From: Phycisphaeraceae bacterium
Lineage (GTDB): Bacteria > Planctomycetota > Phycisphaerae > Phycisphaerales > UBA1924
Assembly (NCBI GenBank): GCA_019636555.1
Contig: JAHBXH010000001.1
Span: forward strand, 682,001-746,000
Length of the DNA stretch: 64,000 bases
Reading direction: 5' to 3'
Below the pieces are notes generated by a model. The model made no database searches and was not told where the DNA came from. It worked only from the letters and a program-made list of their open reading frames with translations. This document shows, piece by piece, positions 62,151 through 64,000 of the stretch. Positions within the stretch are counted from its first letter, which is position 1; each line of letters begins with the position of its first letter. Made by a program: the position numbers and the translations under genes.

Positions 62151-62512
62151 CGCGGCAGTCTACCGAACGAACGACGATCGGCAAACGAGATTTTCGGGGT
62201 CCGTAAGATGCGCCTTCGCCTCATTCCGAACACAATCCGAATGCATGACAGAAGCAGAAAAGAGCTATTGGCCACCAAAAACCAGAACCCGACTCAAAAA
62301 AAGTGAATTTTCATCTAAATCTCTTTTCACAAGATGCCGTCTCGGGTAGGCTCTGGCGTCGGCTTGGGGAGAGAGAGACAAGTCGCGCGGCCGCAGTGTT
62401 TTCCGCCATTGCGCCAACACAAGCGTGTTTCTCCCAAAGCTGGTCGGACGCCGTCTTCGGGCTCATTGTGGGCACGGGCGTGGAGCATCGGACCTTGTTT
62501 GGAGAGAGAGAC
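62151..62512. promoter_or_regulatory. Intergenic region and leader of the first PEP-CTERM-like gene
   Basis: 362 bases with no gene. They hold the presumed promoter of the YifB gene (leftwards) and a leader for the exported protein. GGGGAGAGAGAGACA at 62366-62380 matches the style of the ribosome-site region GGAGAGAGAGAC just before the ATG at 62513, and a similar arrangement precedes the next gene. TTTTCA 62324-62329 and TAGGCT 62347-62352 (17-base spacer) are only a weak promoter candidate. Confidence 0.45.
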
Positions 62513-63229
62513 ATGCGTAGCACGACTTCTGTTCTGACGGCGATGGCGTTGGCTGTCGCGGCCGGGGCGAACATTTCATCTGCAGCCTTGCTGTATGGTG
62601 GCGGCACCGAAACGGCTTCCCGCTTCAACCCGGGCGCCGGCGCGATCACCTACATGAACTGCTTCACCGCAGTGACTCCCGCGCAGACCCAGTTGGTGGT
62701 GACGAACGTCGTGGTCGGTATTCGCCGGCTGACGGTCAGCGGCTCATTGGTTGATGTCGGCATCAACATTTATGCCGCGCAAATGACTTGGGATGGCACG
62801 ACTTTGGGCCGCGGTGCGAACCACCTGATTTATTCGCAGGCTTCACTCGGCGGTGGCGCCGCGACGATCACGCAGCTCGTCAACACCGGCCCGATCAGCA
62901 GCCCCGCCATCAATCTTGAACTGGCGACCAATCCGGGCTTGGGCGGTTGGTGGATCGGCGTCGAGTTCACCGGCGTCAACGCTGGTGACGCCAACAACGG
63001 CTGGCGCGTCACGAACGCTCCGACCACGGGTGCGTCGATCAACGGCTTCGGCATTTATAACAACGCGGGCAGCGGCGTGTTCCAGGCGTTGTTCGGCTTC
63101 GGCACCCCCGCGGGTTCGAGCCCGAGCCGGTTCCTGACCAACGTCGAAGGAAACCTGGTCCCGGCGCCCGGATCGCTCGCTCTCATCGGTCTCGGCGGTC
63201 TCGTTGCCGCCCGCCGTCGGCGTGCGTAA
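62513..63229 (+). CDS. Exported protein with PEP-CTERM-like anchor
   Basis: A 238-residue protein. ATG 62513 follows GGAGAGAGAGAC. A signal peptide covers about 23 residues (SVLTAMALAVAAGANISSAA). The middle is beta-rich and acidic to neutral, with GGWWIGVEFTGVNAGDANNG. The C-terminus, VPAPGSLALIGLGGLVAARR plus RRA, has the PEP-CTERM plan of a short Pro motif, a hydrophobic helix and a basic cluster, in the VPAP form frequent in Phycisphaerae. Such tails direct processing by an exosortase. The substrate or role is unknown. A strong terminator follows. Confidence 0.8.
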   Translation: MRSTTSVLTAMALAVAAGANISSAALLYGGGTETASRFNPGAGAITYMNCFTAVTPAQTQLVVTNVVVGIRRLTVSGSLVDVGINIYAAQMTWDGTTLGRGANHLIYSQASLGGGAATITQLVNTGPISSPAINLELATNPGLGGWWIGVEFTGVNAGDANNGWRVTNAPTTGASINGFGIYNNAGSGVFQALFGFGTPAGSSPSRFLTNVEGNLVPAPGSLALIGLGGLVAARRRRA

Positions 63230-63257
63230 GTTCTGATCCTGATTCAACTTTCAACAG

Positions 63258-63288
63258 TCGCCCCGCCCTTCGGCGGGGCGATTTTTTT
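63258..63288 (+). terminator. Rho-independent terminator
   Basis: A perfect 10-bp stem pairs 63258-63267 (TCGCCCCGCC) with 63272-63281 (GGCGGGGCGA) around the loop CTTC, followed by seven T at 63282-63288. It ends the PEP-CTERM-like gene 30 bases after its stop. Confidence 0.95.
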
Positions 63289-63390
63289 GCTGAACAAAGG
63301 TCGAAATCTGAACAAGGGCCGAAAATCTGAAACGACAAACGATTTTGCAGATTTTTGACAAAATAGTCTCAAATTTGCACCATGAAGGCT

Positions 63391-63418
63391 TTGTGAATTC
63401 AGGCTTTTCGCGTATTCT
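63391..63418 (+). promoter_or_regulatory. Candidate promoter of the last gene
   Basis: TTGTGA at 63391-63396 and TATTCT at 63413-63418 lie 16 bases apart, each matching the sigma-70 consensus in four or five positions. Transcription would begin near 63425, giving a leader of about 175 bases with GGGAGAGAGA at 63433 and the ribosome site GGGAGAGAGAC before ATG 63602. The 370-base gap 63230-63601 holds nothing else besides the terminator at its left end. Confidence 0.5.
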
Positions 63419-63601
63419 CTTGCTTCGGATTCGGTGGGAGAGAGATCGAAATCGTTCCGGTTTGTCGCGTTTTCCGCCGCGATAGGCCCCTTCCGCTCAG
63501 GAAGCGTCGAGCGATCCGTTCCTCTTCCCTCGGGTTCAAACCCGGCGTGGTCTCGATGTGAGACTGCGGGGTGGACTAGTTCGTGCATGAGGGAGAGAGA
63601 C

Positions 63602-64000
63602 ATGTTGAAGTTGATTTCTGCAGCGGCCGTGTTGGCCATGGCGTCGGGCGCTTCCGCCACGATCCTCTATCAGACGTCGTTCGAAGCCCCGACGTTCAAC
63701 CTCACGCTCAACGGCGTGGACGGCTGGATCACCCAGGGCGGCGGCGCGATCACCAACAACGCCGCGAACGCGCGCACCGGTTCGCGTTATGTCTCGGTCA
63801 CCCCGACCACGAGCGGTCAGTGGCAGTGGCAGGGCACGATCGCCCAGTCCGCGGCTTCGCTCGCCGTGAACCCGATCATCCGCGCTTCGGTCTGGGCGCA
63901 GATCTTCAACGGCACCACGACCACCAACCTCAAGCGCGCTGGGCTCCAGATGTACAACGTGGCGGCCACCGGCGTGATGGCGGCGATGTACATCGACAGC
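63602..64000 (+). CDS. Exported protein, cut by the window edge
   Basis: The first 133 codons of an exported protein. The signal peptide is MLKLISAAAVLAMASGASAT. The mature part starts ILYQTSFEAPTFNLTLNGVD and continues with GWITQGGGAITN and ARTGSRYVSVTPTTSGQWQW, a jelly-roll type pattern seen in many planctomycete exported proteins that carry PEP-CTERM tails. The C-terminus lies outside, so the tail is not confirmed. ATG 63602 follows GGGAGAGAGAC, the same leader style as the previous gene. Confidence 0.7.
   Translation, partial: MLKLISAAAVLAMASGASATILYQTSFEAPTFNLTLNGVDGWITQGGGAITNNAANARTGSRYVSVTPTTSGQWQWQGTIAQSAASLAVNPIIRASVWAQIFNGTTTTNLKRAGLQMYNVAATGVMAAMYIDS

Noticed and set aside
63355..63360. 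TTGACA in the leader of the last gene
   Set aside because: No acceptable -10 box lies 16-18 bases downstream; the TTGTGA/TATTCT pair further on fits better.

Overview
The window looks like a high-GC chromosome segment from a planctomycete, most likely a member of the Phycisphaerae. The reasons are the exported proteins at the right end with a VPAP-type PEP-CTERM-like tail (hydrophobic stretch then RRRR), the frequent non-ATG starts, the nuo gene style and the long FHA-type exoprotein. This placement is inference from protein style; no 16S gene is present.

Left third (1-28 kb): mainly housekeeping and metabolic genes in short runs. They include a partial TauE/SafE transporter, a Tat-exported aldo/keto reductase, holA, an MFS exporter, tRNA-Ile(GAT), an hpf-ptsN-ptsH run, trpE with an attached mntA-hepT toxin-antitoxin pair, a RelE/HigB-like pair, speA, exported HAD and DUF1254/DUF1214 proteins, a GT-C type membrane protein, an ABC ATPase and a PIN-TRAM membrane protein. 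The SRP RNA gene, a DUF433/DUF5615 pair, dnaX and ybaB follow. dnaX carries a clear -1 programmed frameshift signal (A7 plus hairpin) that would make gamma and tau.

Centre (27.6-51.5 kb): an accessory block that is the most unusual part. It holds a lipoprotein, a 1500-residue pseudokinase/transmembrane/formylglycine-enzyme-like fusion, a small inverted lipoprotein gene, an unknown protein, TssL(DotU)-like and TssM(IcmF)-like proteins, and a TagF-like protein. No type VI sheath, tube, baseplate or ClpV gene is visible. The tagF stop codon overlaps the start codon of an Omp85/FhaC-type two-partner-secretion transporter (TGATG), which is followed by its 2849-residue FHA-type exoprotein. The layout suggests that a T6SS-type inner-membrane module and its post-translational regulators work with a two-partner secretion system rather than with a contractile injection machine.

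Right quarter (51.5-64 kb): nuoNMLKJ (minus strand, transcribed J to N), encoding membrane-arm subunits of complex I, with a His-rich insertion in NuoL. Divergent from it are pgsA and pgpA (phosphatidylglycerol synthesis) and a small membrane protein. Then come a YifB/ComM-type ATPase and two PEP-CTERM-like exported proteins with matching leaders; the last is cut by the window edge.

Two of the three toxin-antitoxin pairs look damaged in the toxin only. hepT has an amber codon exactly at the tyrosine of its RX4HXY motif, and the RelE/HigB-like toxin has ATA where its start ATG should be. Their antitoxin genes are intact.
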